Assembly (NCBI RefSeq): GCF_003439125.1
Contig: NZ_QSUU01000008.1
Coordinates: 66,203 to 130,202 of the forward strand
Direction of reading: 5' to 3'
Length of the DNA: 64,000 bases
From: Collinsella sp. OM04-5
Lineage (GTDB): Bacteria > Actinomycetota > Coriobacteriia > Coriobacteriales > Coriobacteriaceae
The position numbers and the translations under genes are program-made. Each line of letters begins with the position of its first letter. Position 1 is the stretch's first letter. This document shows, one piece after another, positions 26,535 to 35,311 of the stretch. The notes under the pieces were generated by a model. The model had not been told where the DNA came from and made no database searches. It worked only from the letters and a program-made list of their open reading frames with translations.

Positions 26535-27659
26535 ATGGCACGTGTGCACAACTTCTCAGCTGGCCCGGCCGCACTGCCCACCAGCGTGCTCGCCGAGATC
26601 GCCGACGAGATGATGGACTACCGCGGTTGCGGCATGTCTGTGCTCGAGATGAGCCATCGATCTAGCATGTACCAGCAGATCATCGGCGACGCCGAGGCAA
26701 CCCTGCGCCGCCTGCTGAGCATCCCCGGCAACTACCGTGTCCTGTTTTTGCAGGGCGGTGCCACGCTGCAGTTTGCGGGCATTCCCATGAACCTCATGCG
26801 CCGCGGCCGCGCCGGCTACGTCGTGACCGGCAACTTTGCCAACAAGGCGCACCAAGAGACCTCCAAGTACGGCGAGGCCGTGCTGCTCGCGAGCTCCGAG
26901 GACACCAATTTCGATCGCATTCCCACCATGGCCGACATCAACGCACGCATTGCCGCCGAGGCCGCGGGCAAAGGCCTCGACTACGTCTACATCTGCCAGA
27001 ACAACACCATCTTTGGCACCATGTTCCACGAGCTGCCCGATTGCGGCGACGTGCCGCTGGTCGCCGATGTCTCGAGCTGCTTTCTGTCGCAGCCGCTCGA
27101 CGTTGAGCGCTACGGGCTCATTTACGCCGGCGCGCAGAAAAACGCCGGCGCCGCGGGCGTGACCGTGGTCATCGTACGCGATGACCTCATCGCCAAAGGC
27201 CCCGCCTTTGCGCAGACGCCGCAGTACCTGGATCTTAAAACCCAGGCCGCCAAGGGCTCCATGCTCAACACGCCCAACACCTTTGGCATCTACGTGTGCG
27301 GCAAGGTGTTCCGTTGGGTGGAGCAGACCGGCGGGCTTGCCGCCATGGCCGAGCACAACTGGGCCAAGGCCAATCTGCTCTACGACCTGCTCGAGCGCAG
27401 CGAACTGTTCCACGGCACCGCGCAGGCCGACAGCCGCTCCATCGCCAACGTCACCTTCCGCACCGGCGATGCCGAGCTCGATGCCGCCTTTGTCGCGGGC
27501 GCGGCCGAGCACCAGATTCAAAACGTCAAGGGCCATCGCCTGATAGGCGGCATGCGCGCCAGCGTCTACAACGCCGTGGACCTAGAAGACGTGCAGGCAC
27601 TGGCCACGTATATGAAGGACTTCGAAGCACAGCATAGTTTGAGCCCGCGATCTAACTAG
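26535..27659 (+). CDS. serC: Phosphoserine aminotransferase
   Basis: SerC, a PLP enzyme, converts 3-phosphohydroxypyruvate and glutamate to O-phosphoserine and 2-oxoglutarate. The 374 residues carry the family opening VHNFSAGPAALP, the substrate/cofactor region LFLQGGATLQF, DVSSCFLSQPLDVERYGLIYAGAQKNAG containing the Schiff-base lysine, and HRLIGGMRASVYNA at the C-terminus. GGGGGACC precedes the ATG. serA follows 71 bases downstream on the same strand, making a serine biosynthesis operon. The third enzyme (SerB) is not in the window. Confidence 0.97.
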   Translation: MARVHNFSAGPAALPTSVLAEIADEMMDYRGCGMSVLEMSHRSSMYQQIIGDAEATLRRLLSIPGNYRVLFLQGGATLQFAGIPMNLMRRGRAGYVVTGNFANKAHQETSKYGEAVLLASSEDTNFDRIPTMADINARIAAEAAGKGLDYVYICQNNTIFGTMFHELPDCGDVPLVADVSSCFLSQPLDVERYGLIYAGAQKNAGAAGVTVVIVRDDLIAKGPAFAQTPQYLDLKTQAAKGSMLNTPNTFGIYVCGKVFRWVEQTGGLAAMAEHNWAKANLLYDLLERSELFHGTAQADSRSIANVTFRTGDAELDAAFVAGAAEHQIQNVKGHRLIGGMRASVYNAVDLEDVQALATYMKDFEAQHSLSPRSN

Positions 27660-27730
27660 CCCGCAACGCGCGGGCCGACCAGCCACCTCAGACCACCCTG
27701 TTTAGATCAAAACCCGCTAAGGAGTTTTCC

Positions 27731-28894
27731 ATGCGCAAGATTAAGACCATCGACGACATCACCAAAGACGGCGAAGTCGAGTTTGGCGAGGGCTACGAGT
27801 TTGTAAGCACCGCCGAGGAGGCCGACGCCATCCTGATGCGCTCGACCGACCTGCACGGCTACGAGCTTCCCGAGGGCATCCGCGCCATCGCCCGCTGCGG
27901 CGCCGGCGTCAACAATATCCCCGTCGAGGAGTACGCCAAGAAGGGCGTCGTCGTCTTTAACTCCCCCGGCGCCAACAGCAACGCCGTCAAGGAGCTTGTC
28001 CTGGGCATGCTGGTGCTCTCGAGCCGTGGCGTAGTGCAGTCGATGAACTGGGTACGCGACAACGCCGACGATCCCGAGATTCAGGTCGACGCCGAGAAGG
28101 CAAAGAAGGCCTTTGTGGGCCGCGAGCTCAAGGGCAAACGCATTGGCGTCATCGGCCTGGGCAACGTGGGCTCCAAGGTCGCCAACGCCTGCGTCGATCT
28201 GGGCATGGACGTCTACGGCTACGACCCGTTCATTTCCGTCGAGCACGCGTGGGTGCTGAGCCGCGAGGTGCAGCGCGTGGGCACGCTCGAGGATCTGTGC
28301 CGCGGCTGCGACTACCTCACCGTGCACGTGCCCAGCAAGGCCGACACCATCGGTATGATCAGCACCGAGCAGATTAACCTGCTAGCGCCCGACGCCGTGC
28401 TCATCAACTACGCGCGCGAGACCATCATTGACGAAGACGCCGTCGACGCCGCCCTGCGCGAGGGCAAGCTCAGCTGGTTTAGCTGCGACTTTGCCACGCC
28501 CAAGACCGTCAAGATGCCCAATACGTTTATCACCACGCATTCGGGCGCCGGCACCGGCGAGGCCGAGGCCAACTGCGCCGACATGGCCATCAGCGAGCTC
28601 AAGGATTACCTGGAAAACGGCAACATCGCGCACAGCGTCAACTACCCCGCCTGCAGCATGGGCAAGGCGCGCGCCGCAAGCCGCATCGCCTGCCTGCACG
28701 CCAACGTGCCCAACATGATTGGCCAGATCACGGCAATCCTTGCTAAGGACAACGCCAACGTGCAGCGCATGACCAACGAGTCCGCCGGCGAGAACGCCTA
28801 CACCATGTTCGACACCGACGAGCACCTGGACAGCAGCACCATCGAGGCGCTCAAGCAGATTCCGTCGATGTATCGCGTGCGCGTGATTAAGTAG
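27731..28894 (+). CDS. serA: D-3-phosphoglycerate dehydrogenase with C-terminal ACT domain
   Basis: SerA oxidises 3-phosphoglycerate to 3-phosphohydroxypyruvate with NAD+, the first step of serine synthesis. In its 387 residues one sees the Rossmann signature GVIGLGNVGSKVANA at about 139-153, the catalytic Arg region ARCGAGVNNI, and a substrate-domain histidine in TTHSGAGTGEAE. The last ~75 residues (HANVPNMIGQITAILAKDNANV) form an ACT domain, commonly used for feedback by serine. AAGGAG precedes the ATG. It lies directly after serC. Confidence 0.96.
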   Translation: MRKIKTIDDITKDGEVEFGEGYEFVSTAEEADAILMRSTDLHGYELPEGIRAIARCGAGVNNIPVEEYAKKGVVVFNSPGANSNAVKELVLGMLVLSSRGVVQSMNWVRDNADDPEIQVDAEKAKKAFVGRELKGKRIGVIGLGNVGSKVANACVDLGMDVYGYDPFISVEHAWVLSREVQRVGTLEDLCRGCDYLTVHVPSKADTIGMISTEQINLLAPDAVLINYARETIIDEDAVDAALREGKLSWFSCDFATPKTVKMPNTFITTHSGAGTGEAEANCADMAISELKDYLENGNIAHSVNYPACSMGKARAASRIACLHANVPNMIGQITAILAKDNANVQRMTNESAGENAYTMFDTDEHLDSSTIEALKQIPSMYRVRVIK

Positions 28895-28934
28895 CGCCGG
28901 CGCCAAACCTGCCAGACAGACCACGAAGCCCATT

Positions 28935-28970
28935 CGCCCCCCGTTTTCACGAAACGGGGGGCGATTTTGT
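28935..28970 (+). terminator. Rho-independent terminator of serC-serA
   Basis: CGCCCCCCGTTT and AAACGGGGGGCG form a long GC stem with a four-base loop, followed by ATTTTGTT. Confidence 0.9.
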
Positions 28971-29240
28971 TGCTCCGGATGACTTTAAAATGATACCCAG
29001 AACAAGTTTTTTCAGATAATCGATAGTGAGGCTCCAGTCGCTAAGCACACCCGCTTTGATAAACAGCTTTATCAGGGACTTTAGTAGGTAAAAATCGGTC
29101 TCTATGTGCCGAATGTAAGTTGACTGTCCATTTTCCGAAACAACTTATTCTAGGTAGCATTTTTAAGGCCCGTCCAAGGCAAAATATAAGTATTTTGCGA
29201 CCAAAACTCTAGTCCGCGCGACCATTTTCCGCCCGCGCGG
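28971..29240. other. Intergenic stretch without a recognised feature
   Basis: This AT-richer stretch lies between the serA terminator and the convergent AbiEi/VSR-like gene. I see no open frame with a ribosome site, no tRNA and no clear repeat. CCATTTTCCG-type short words recur near both ends but are too short to call. Confidence 0.5.
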
Positions 29241-30290
29241 CTACATTCCCGCCCAATCGATAAAAATCTCCTCACGAAGCCGCCGTTCGAGCTCCTGCTG
29301 CCGCGGCGTCTTGTCTTTCAGCGGCACATCGAGATAGGACATGATGAGCTCCATCACCACGCGGAAGGCATCGGAATCGGCCAGCTGACCATAGGTCATC
29401 AGAACGACGGGATATCCCATGGCTTGCAAAGCCGTCGTTCGATCGGAGTCCGAGATCTTGGATTCTATGGATCCGTGTATGGCTTTACCTTGGCATTCAA
29501 CCAGGCACTCTCGGCTGCCGTCCTTATTTGCCAGCAGAATATCGGCATAGCGCCTATCAAGCCCCGAAATCAGGCGGGCACTGCGCGTCAAGCGAATCTC
29601 GACGTTATTGGTAAGGCGCAGCCCTTCGCCGCCGCGCAACCTCGTAAGGCCAAACAGCATCGAAGCCTGGACCTCGAGCGGCGATGCCGCCACCCCCGTA
29701 ATGCATTTCGCGGCACGCGTGAACGATTTAGCGCCGCGGAGCCCCGGGATCTTATCGACGTACTCGGTAAGCTCAGAGAGCTCGATCAAGGGAGGTCGTT
29801 TCCACAAGTCCGTTGGATTCCCCGAGACATCCTTTACGTTTTCCCAGCCCGACCGTGCGTCACCCCACCGGCCCCCGTATGCCTGCTCAAGTGCCGACTT
29901 TACCTGAGGTGCAATCTTGCACACGGCAAAGGTGCCGCACATCTCATACATGCACATGATTAGACGCTCGTTTGAGACCGAGGAAGCCAGGGTCAGCAGG
30001 GTAAAGAGTGGGGACGCAACATCGAGGCCAAACTCCGTCTGCCGCACGGAATCAAACGGCCTCTCCCCGTTCCAAACATGCCTGACAATGCGATCGCCCT
30101 TACGTCCGCAGCTGCCCTGCGCCAACACGTGTAACGGGGTGCCCAGGAAATGCGTGACGAGCGGATGCTCACATAGGTGCTCCCTGCGCGGATCGTCCGC
30201 AGAATCGGGCAGGTCCGGCATTATTGCCAAGACCTGTGGAGGTATCCGGTGATACCGAAAGGCAGATATGTCGCACAGCATGTCGTCCAT
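29241..30290 (-). CDS. AbiEi/VSR-endonuclease-like protein, copy 1
   Basis: This 349-residue protein resembles the AbiEi-antitoxin / DUF559 (VSR-fold endonuclease-like) group common in actinobacteria. The first half has the typical run VTHFLGTPLHVLAQ, then DVASPLFTLLTLASSVS. The second half has SPLEVQASMLFGL, RRYADILLANKDGSRECLVECQGKA, and SDSDRTTALQAMGYPVVLMTYGQL, matching the VSR-like pattern of D, E-x-Q and a C-terminal G-x-x-V-x-x-x-T strand. The start is uncertain: ATG 30290 fits the N-terminus of the paralogue at 38597-39805 but lacks a clear ribosome site. Nuclease activity and role are unknown. Confidence 0.65.
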   Translation of the reverse strand: MDDMLCDISAFRYHRIPPQVLAIMPDLPDSADDPRREHLCEHPLVTHFLGTPLHVLAQGSCGRKGDRIVRHVWNGERPFDSVRQTEFGLDVASPLFTLLTLASSVSNERLIMCMYEMCGTFAVCKIAPQVKSALEQAYGGRWGDARSGWENVKDVSGNPTDLWKRPPLIELSELTEYVDKIPGLRGAKSFTRAAKCITGVAASPLEVQASMLFGLTRLRGGEGLRLTNNVEIRLTRSARLISGLDRRYADILLANKDGSRECLVECQGKAIHGSIESKISDSDRTTALQAMGYPVVLMTYGQLADSDAFRVVMELIMSYLDVPLKDKTPRQQELERRLREEIFIDWAGM

Positions 30291-30405
30291 GAAGGGTACG
30301 TACCCGCTGCGTCGCTTGTGAACCCGCTCGGACGGCAAACGCGCTGGCTCGGCCTGCGAACGGTAAATACTGCCACGCCCACGTCGCGGATCTCTCAGGA
30401 GGCTT

Positions 30406-30434
30406 ACAATCGGTTTGGAAAGCAAACTGATTGT
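30406..30434. promoter_or_regulatory. Inverted repeat before the M20 peptidase gene
   Basis: ACAATCGGTTT (30406-30416) and AAACTGATTGT (30424-30434) are near-perfect arms ending ten bases before the ATG at 30445. This could be an operator or an mRNA hairpin. The region between the two divergent genes (30291-30444) otherwise shows no strong -35/-10 pair. Confidence 0.5.
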
Positions 30435-30444
30435 GAGGTTGCAT

Positions 30445-31665
30445 ATGGTTGATGAGGACTTTGCCTGGCGGCTTACGCAAGGACTCGTGCGGATCGACAG
30501 CTCAGACCCGGGCGCGTATGAGGATGAAATTGAGCGCTTCATTAAGAGGCTCATTGAGCAGCAGCTGGCACAACTTGATAGTTCTGCGCTCGATGCCGTG
30601 CAGAATGAGGAGCTCGAAGTGCTGCCCGGGCGCCGCAACCTTAAAGTCACCGTGCCGGGCCAAAGCGACGAGCCGCGGCTGGTCTATATCTGCCACATGG
30701 ATACCGTCACCTTGGGCGATGGCTGGGACGCAGACATCGCACCGCTTGGGGCGGTTGTGCGCGACGATAAACTCTATGGCCGCGGTGCCTGCGATATGAA
30801 GGGTGGCCTGGCCTGCGCCATTGCCGCACTGGTCCATACGCTCGAGCGCGTGGCGGCGGATGGCGCGCTGCCACGCCGCGGCTTTTCGCTCATCTGCTCG
30901 GTCGACGAGGAAGACTTTATGCGCGGCTCCGAGGCGGCCATCAATGCCGGCTGGGTCGGCTCGCGCGAATGGGTGCTGGACACCGAGCCCACCGACGGGC
31001 AGATCCAGGTGGCGCACAAGGGGCGTACGTGGTTCGAGATTGAAATGGCTGGCGTGACGGCGCATGCAAGCCAGCCTTGGAAGGGCGCCGACGCCGTCGC
31101 CGCCATAGCCGAGGTCGCGTGCTCGCTTCGTCGCACGTTTGCGACGCTACCTTTACATGAGGAGCTGGGGCCATCGACCATCACGTTTGGACAGATCGAG
31201 GGTGGCTACCGTCCCTATGTCGTGCCCGACCACGCTAAGGTCTGGGTCGATATGCGCCTGACCCCGCCGACTGATACGGCCGCCGCGACGCGCATGGTAG
31301 AGCAGGCCATCGCCGTCGCCGAAGCCGCCGTTCCCGGTTGCCATGGCAGCTACACCGTGACGGGCGACCGCCCCGCCATCGAGCGCGACCCGAACTCTCC
31401 CCTTCTAGCAGCGCTCAAGCGTGCCGCCGATGACGTGACGGACGCGGACACGACCGTCGGCTTCTTTACCGGCTACACCGACACCGCCGTCATTGCCGGC
31501 AAGACAGGCAACCGCAATTGTATGAGCTACGGCCCCGGCTCGTTGGCGCTCGCACACAAGCCCGACGAGTATGTGCCCCATGCCGATATCGTTCGCTGCC
31601 AAAACGTGCTCATCGTGCTTGCCGATAACACGCTCTGGGACGCAAGCGGCCAAGTTGGGGCATAA
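30445..31665 (+). CDS. M20 family metallopeptidase (ArgE/DapE/YgeY-like)
   Basis: This 406-residue dizinc amidohydrolase shows ICHMDTVTLGDGWD (first His-x-Asp pair), YGRGACDMKGGLA (bridging Asp), CSVDEEDFMRGSE (catalytic Glu pair), and the lid domain with WFEIEMAGVTAHASQPWKGADA. Such enzymes deacylate amino-acid derivatives or cleave dipeptides; the sequence alone does not fix the substrate. ATG 30445 follows TGTGAGG. The gene is followed after 39 bases by the DUF1015-like gene, so the two may be co-transcribed. Confidence 0.88.
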   Translation: MVDEDFAWRLTQGLVRIDSSDPGAYEDEIERFIKRLIEQQLAQLDSSALDAVQNEELEVLPGRRNLKVTVPGQSDEPRLVYICHMDTVTLGDGWDADIAPLGAVVRDDKLYGRGACDMKGGLACAIAALVHTLERVAADGALPRRGFSLICSVDEEDFMRGSEAAINAGWVGSREWVLDTEPTDGQIQVAHKGRTWFEIEMAGVTAHASQPWKGADAVAAIAEVACSLRRTFATLPLHEELGPSTITFGQIEGGYRPYVVPDHAKVWVDMRLTPPTDTAAATRMVEQAIAVAEAAVPGCHGSYTVTGDRPAIERDPNSPLLAALKRAADDVTDADTTVGFFTGYTDTAVIAGKTGNRNCMSYGPGSLALAHKPDEYVPHADIVRCQNVLIVLADNTLWDASGQVGA

Positions 31666-31704
31666 TAAGCCGCGAACAAACCGACTCGCGCGTTAGGACC
31701 GCCC

Positions 31705-32394
31705 ATGAAAGCACTTCCGTTTCCCTGCATCCGCCCGGCTCAGGACCGTGTGCTCGAGGCGCTGCCTGCGATGGGCGGTATCCTGAGCGGCAACGACGCC
31801 CTGCGCGGCGCCATTGCTGACGGCCTAATGCTCAAGGACCCGGGTGCGGCGTATTACGTGTACGAATGCTCGGGCGAGCCGGGACGTGCGACGGGCGTCG
31901 TGGCGATTTGCCCGGTTAACGTGCTGACGGGCGGCGACGAGACTGCCGCCGAGAGCATCGACGCACTCGCCACCGCGCGCGCGATCGCCGAGCTCAAGGT
32001 GCAGCCGCGCCCCGTGTCGCTCGCCTACGAGGCGTCGCCCGTCATGGATATCATTTTGAGCGCTGCCAAAGAGGGCGCATCGCTCTACGCCGTCACCGAT
32101 CCCGCGGGCGTCACACATCGCGTGTGGGAGGTCAAGCGCGAGGACGCCGTTGCCGCCATCCGTGCCATGCTCGATCAGGCGCCCGACCCGGTGTTCGCCG
32201 GTGACTCCGCCTATGTCGCCGCACTGGCTGGGGCATCGCAGATTCTGGCCGACGAGGCCCGCGCTGCCGGCGCCTACTCTGGCAAAGAGCCGTTCAACTT
32301 TGCTGTAGCCGTGCTGTTCCCCGCCGCGCAGGTCAGCGGCAGCGCGCCGCAGGTTCCGACGGGTCTGCTCACTCACCAGGTCTCACGGTTCTAG
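31705..32394 (+). CDS. DUF1015-like protein, short form
   Basis: The 229 residues align by eye with the N-terminal half of DUF1015 proteins: FPCIRPAQDRVLEALP at the start and DPAGVTHRVWEVKREDAVAAI in the middle. Where DUF1015 normally reads ADGHHRY, this protein has AGDSAYVAAL, so that His pair is lost, and the usual second half (the family is about 400 residues) is missing. The frame ends cleanly before a strong terminator. It is probably a stable short variant rather than a recent truncation. Function of the family is unknown. Confidence 0.65.
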   Translation: MKALPFPCIRPAQDRVLEALPAMGGILSGNDALRGAIADGLMLKDPGAAYYVYECSGEPGRATGVVAICPVNVLTGGDETAAESIDALATARAIAELKVQPRPVSLAYEASPVMDIILSAAKEGASLYAVTDPAGVTHRVWEVKREDAVAAIRAMLDQAPDPVFAGDSAYVAALAGASQILADEARAAGAYSGKEPFNFAVAVLFPAAQVSGSAPQVPTGLLTHQVSRF

Positions 32395-32439
32395 CGAACT
32401 CAAACGCTAAGCTGGAAAACCCAGCATCCAAACAAACAA

Positions 32440-32481
32440 GGGGCGGGGATGCAATGCCCGTGCATGCATCCCCGCCCCTTT
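32440..32481. terminator. Bidirectional terminator hairpin
   Basis: GGGGCGGGGATGCA (32440-32453) and TGCATCCCCGCCCC (32465-32478) are exact inverted arms, followed by TTTC. It lies between the convergent DUF1015-like and histidine phosphatase genes and can serve both. Confidence 0.88.
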
Positions 32482-32525
32482 CGCATCAAACAATTTCGCC
32501 GGCAAACCGCGCCGCAACGCCAGCG

Positions 32526-33161
32526 CTACCCGCGCTGCGGGCCTACTGCCGCTACAAGCGGTTCAAGCCCCAGCTCGCACGCGTAATCCTCCTGCGTAAA
32601 GACTTCGACCAACTCAAACGTGTCGGATTCGTCGCCAAACGCAAAGTGCAGCACCGAGCAGTTGCCCGGCACGCGATCGCGCTCGTCGGCCGCCGCACCC
32701 TTCACGTGATCCATAAACTCCTTGATAGCCGAGCCATGGCTTACCGCGAGCACACACGTATGGTCCGGACGCTGCATGAGTTCGGTCAGCGTCGTCACCA
32801 TGCGCTCGCGCACCTGGATCTGGCCCTCGCCGCCAAATTGACGATAGAAATCGCGCCACGGGCGCTCGGGCATAAGCATCACGCGCTCGGCCTCAAAGTC
32901 GCCAAAGAACCACTCACGCAGGCCGTCCAGGCGCTCGTACGCCAAGCCCGGCCACAAGTTGGCGATAGTCTGCTCGGTGCGATGAAGCGTGGAGGTGTAG
33001 GCATGATCGGGCTCAATGCCGCGCGCACGTAAAAACATGCCGGCGCGCGCCGCCTGGTCGCAACCCAACTGCGTAAGCGGCGAGTCACTCCACCCCTGAA
33101 TGATACGCTTAAGGTTGAATATCGTCTGTCCATGACGGACCAGATACAGATCTTTATTCAT
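32526..33161 (-). CDS. Histidine phosphatase family protein (phosphoglycerate mutase-like), copy 1
   Basis: This 211-residue member of the histidine phosphatase superfamily has the phosphohistidine motif LVRHGQT at 7-13, a second Arg in TLHRTEQT, and the second catalytic His in VSHGSAIKEF. These enzymes remove phosphate from small metabolites. Specificity is not visible. The start at 33161 has AAAGGA upstream. It follows a paralogue (33179-33721) after 17 bases, so the two form one operon that arose by tandem duplication. Confidence 0.9.
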   Translation of the reverse strand: MNKDLYLVRHGQTIFNLKRIIQGWSDSPLTQLGCDQAARAGMFLRARGIEPDHAYTSTLHRTEQTIANLWPGLAYERLDGLREWFFGDFEAERVMLMPERPWRDFYRQFGGEGQIQVRERMVTTLTELMQRPDHTCVLAVSHGSAIKEFMDHVKGAAADERDRVPGNCSVLHFAFGDESDTFELVEVFTQEDYACELGLEPLVAAVGPQRG

Positions 33162-33178
33162 AGGGGTCCTTTCGTTCG

Positions 33179-33721
33179 TTACCAACCCAAGAGCGAAAAC
33201 GCCCCGTCGCAATAGCCAAAATGAAGCACGGCACCGTTGTCGGGTAGCTCTCCCCCGCCAGTCACATACTCAAGAAACTCCTGGCAGGCTGAGCCGTGGG
33301 AAACCGCCAGCACGCAGTTGTGCTGCGGCCGGGCCATAATACGGGACAGCGCCGCGACCATGCGCGACTGAAGCTGCACTTCCGACTCGCCGCCAAAGGC
33401 CACCGGATAATCGCCCCAGGGCTGCGGCGGCATCTCGCGATTTGATGTGCCCTCCAGCGAGCCAAAATGCCACTCACGCAGGTCATCGACCAGCTCAATG
33501 GAACGGCCCTCGCCAACGATAAGCTCGGCCGTATGCCGCGCCCGGCCCAACGGCGAGGAATACACATGATCAAAGGCCACGCCACGCGCCGCAAACGCCG
33601 TACGCGCCGTCAGCGCCTGCTCGCGCCCGCGCGCCGTAAGCGGCGAATCGTGCCAGCCCTGCAAAATGCTCTGCACATTGAGCTCAGTCTGCCCATGCCG
33701 CACCAAATACAGATCTGCCAC
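33179..33721 (-). CDS. Histidine phosphatase family protein (phosphoglycerate mutase-like), copy 2
   Basis: The 180 residues show LVRHGQTELNVQSILQGWHDSPLT near the start, SSPLGRARHTAE carrying the second Arg, the acidic region REWHFGSLEG and VSHGSACQEF with the second His. It starts at GTG 33721, with GGGGAG at suitable spacing. It is clearly related to its downstream neighbour (shared LYLVRHGQT, ILQGW-DSPLT, CVLAVSHGSA). A family A repeat sits just upstream. Confidence 0.9.
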   Translation of the reverse strand: MADLYLVRHGQTELNVQSILQGWHDSPLTARGREQALTARTAFAARGVAFDHVYSSPLGRARHTAELIVGEGRSIELVDDLREWHFGSLEGTSNREMPPQPWGDYPVAFGGESEVQLQSRMVAALSRIMARPQHNCVLAVSHGSACQEFLEYVTGGGELPDNGAVLHFGYCDGAFSLLGW

Positions 33722-33736
33722 ACGCTCTCCCCTCGT

Positions 33737-33773
33737 ACCACCACAAAGGGGACAGGCACCTTTGTGGTGGTTT
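33737..33773. repeat. Dispersed palindromic repeat, family A, copy 3
   Basis: ACCACCACAAAGG and CCTTTGTGGTGGT are exact inverted arms around GGACAGGCA. It lies in the 82-bp gap between two minus-strand genes. Confidence 0.85.
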
Positions 33774-33803
33774 ACCGTCTGATCACGCCGCGGTGACGCT
33801 CAG

Positions 33804-34475
33804 CTACACCAGCACGTCGGCGAGCGGGCGCTTGGGTACGTGGTGCACCTGCGCATCGTCACGCCAGTAATTAATTGAGCCGTCGGGGTTGGAATCGATC
33901 GCATCGATCATCTGCGTCTCGGCCGGCACGCCAAAAGCCATGATCAGCTTGAGCTCATACTTGTCGTTATCGAGCCCCATAGCATCGATCGCGTGGGGCG
34001 TAAAGGCCTTGAACATGCAGGCTGCCACCTCGGGCGTGGCGCTGCGAGCGGCGAGCATCATCGTCTGCGCGGCAATGCCCGTGTCGACCTCGGTGATGGG
34101 CGCGGCGGGCTTACCCGGAACAGCGCGCTCGGCAAGAATCGCGATGTAGCCGGTCGGACGCTCGCCCTCGGCAGGACCCGACCAATCCTTAAGCGCGCCG
34201 GCCCATGCAAGCTCATCAAATACACGCGCGCAATCCTCGGCACCGCTCACCACATGAAAACGCAGACGCTGAGCATTGGCGCCGCAGGGAGCCAGGTGCG
34301 CCAGTTCCGCCAGCTCGAGCAAAAACTCGCGCGGCACGCGCATGGACTCGTCAAAACGGCGGCACGTACGGGCGCGGCGGACCAGCGCGTCAAACGTGTC
34401 CAGGCCAAGCTTTTCGCAACCCTGCTTTGCCATCGACTCGGCGCTTACCGGCGCCGCGGGAACAGCTTCGTTCAT
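33804..34475 (-). CDS. Nitroreductase family protein
   Basis: This 223-residue FMN-dependent nitroreductase-fold protein has RRARTCRRFDESMRVPREFL near the N-terminus (FMN phosphate Arg residues), then APCGANAQRLRFHVV, and in the second half DTGIAAQTMMLAARSATPEVAACMFKAF with the helix typical of the dimer. These enzymes reduce nitroaromatics, quinones or flavins with NAD(P)H. The ATG at 34475 follows GGGGGT. The C-terminal WRDDAQVHHVPKRPL is shared with Coriobacteriia homologues as I recall them. Substrate unknown. Confidence 0.85.
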   Translation of the reverse strand: MNEAVPAAPVSAESMAKQGCEKLGLDTFDALVRRARTCRRFDESMRVPREFLLELAELAHLAPCGANAQRLRFHVVSGAEDCARVFDELAWAGALKDWSGPAEGERPTGYIAILAERAVPGKPAAPITEVDTGIAAQTMMLAARSATPEVAACMFKAFTPHAIDAMGLDNDKYELKLIMAFGVPAETQMIDAIDSNPDGSINYWRDDAQVHHVPKRPLADVLV

Positions 34476-34708
34476 AAGACCCCCAATAAAAGCCAATTGT
34501 TCTTAAGAAAATCTAACCTAAAACGTAGGCAATTACACACAGCGGCGCAATGTTCCACACCTGTTGAATATTCCGCATCCAAACGGGAACAAAGGTAACA
34601 ATTCGGGAAGATGAGGCTCCCATTCGCCCTTCCCGCCCCACGCGACGGCGCCCTTGGGCGATACTGGTTGCAAGAGCTACGGCTTACGCCGCACGGAAAG
34701 GAGACATC

Positions 34709-35311
34709 ATGGGCATCTTTAAGAACGATGACAAGCAATCGAGCGCGTTTGGATTTGACGAGAAAAGCATGGCAGGCAAGGCCGTCAAGGCCGTGCGCTG
34801 GATTTACGCCATCACGGGCGTCTTGGCGCTCGTCGCCGGCATCGCACTGCTGTTTGCGCCCGCCAAATCCCTCGTCTTCCTGACGACCGTCTTGGGCATC
34901 TACTTTGTGATCACGGCCGCGATCAGGCTGTTTACCGCTGTTTTCGAGCCGCTGCTGCCCACCGGCTGGCGCGTTACGAGCATCATCTCCAACCTGCTCA
35001 TCATTCTGGGCGGCGTCATAATCCTGCGCAACCAGGCCTTCTCGACCGCGACGCTCACCACGCTCGTGGTGGTCGTCGCCGGCTTTGGCTGGATCGTCGA
35101 GGGCGTCATGTCGATTCTGGAATCCGAGCTTTCCGCCAACCGCGCCCTCGCCATCCTGAGCGGCGCGCTCTCCATCATCGCGGGCATGTTCGTGTTTATC
35201 TATCCGCTGTGGTCGGCCAAGATGCTCGTCATCTTTAGCGGTGCCGCGCTGCTGGTGTTTGGCGTGACGCTCATTGTTCGCGCCATTCAGTTTGGCAAAC
35301 TGGTGCGCTAG
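34709..35311 (+). CDS. DUF308 (HdeD-like) membrane protein
   Basis: The 200 residues contain six hydrophobic helices in three hairpins after a short charged N-terminus, the DUF308/HdeD arrangement (VRWIYAITGVLALVAGIAL, then GFGWIVEGVMSI and LSGALSIIAGMFVF). Members are inner-membrane proteins linked to acid stress in enterobacteria; the role here is not known. GAAAGGAG precedes the ATG. The stop codon abuts the ATG of the next gene, so the pair is co-translated. Confidence 0.85.
   Translation: MGIFKNDDKQSSAFGFDEKSMAGKAVKAVRWIYAITGVLALVAGIALLFAPAKSLVFLTTVLGIYFVITAAIRLFTAVFEPLLPTGWRVTSIISNLLIILGGVIILRNQAFSTATLTTLVVVVAGFGWIVEGVMSILESELSANRALAILSGALSIIAGMFVFIYPLWSAKMLVIFSGAALLVFGVTLIVRAIQFGKLVR

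Noticed and set aside
30291..30650. 120-residue N-terminal extension of the AbiEi/VSR-like gene
   Set aside because: It overlaps the start of the M20 peptidase on the other strand and is Ser-rich out-of-frame translation.
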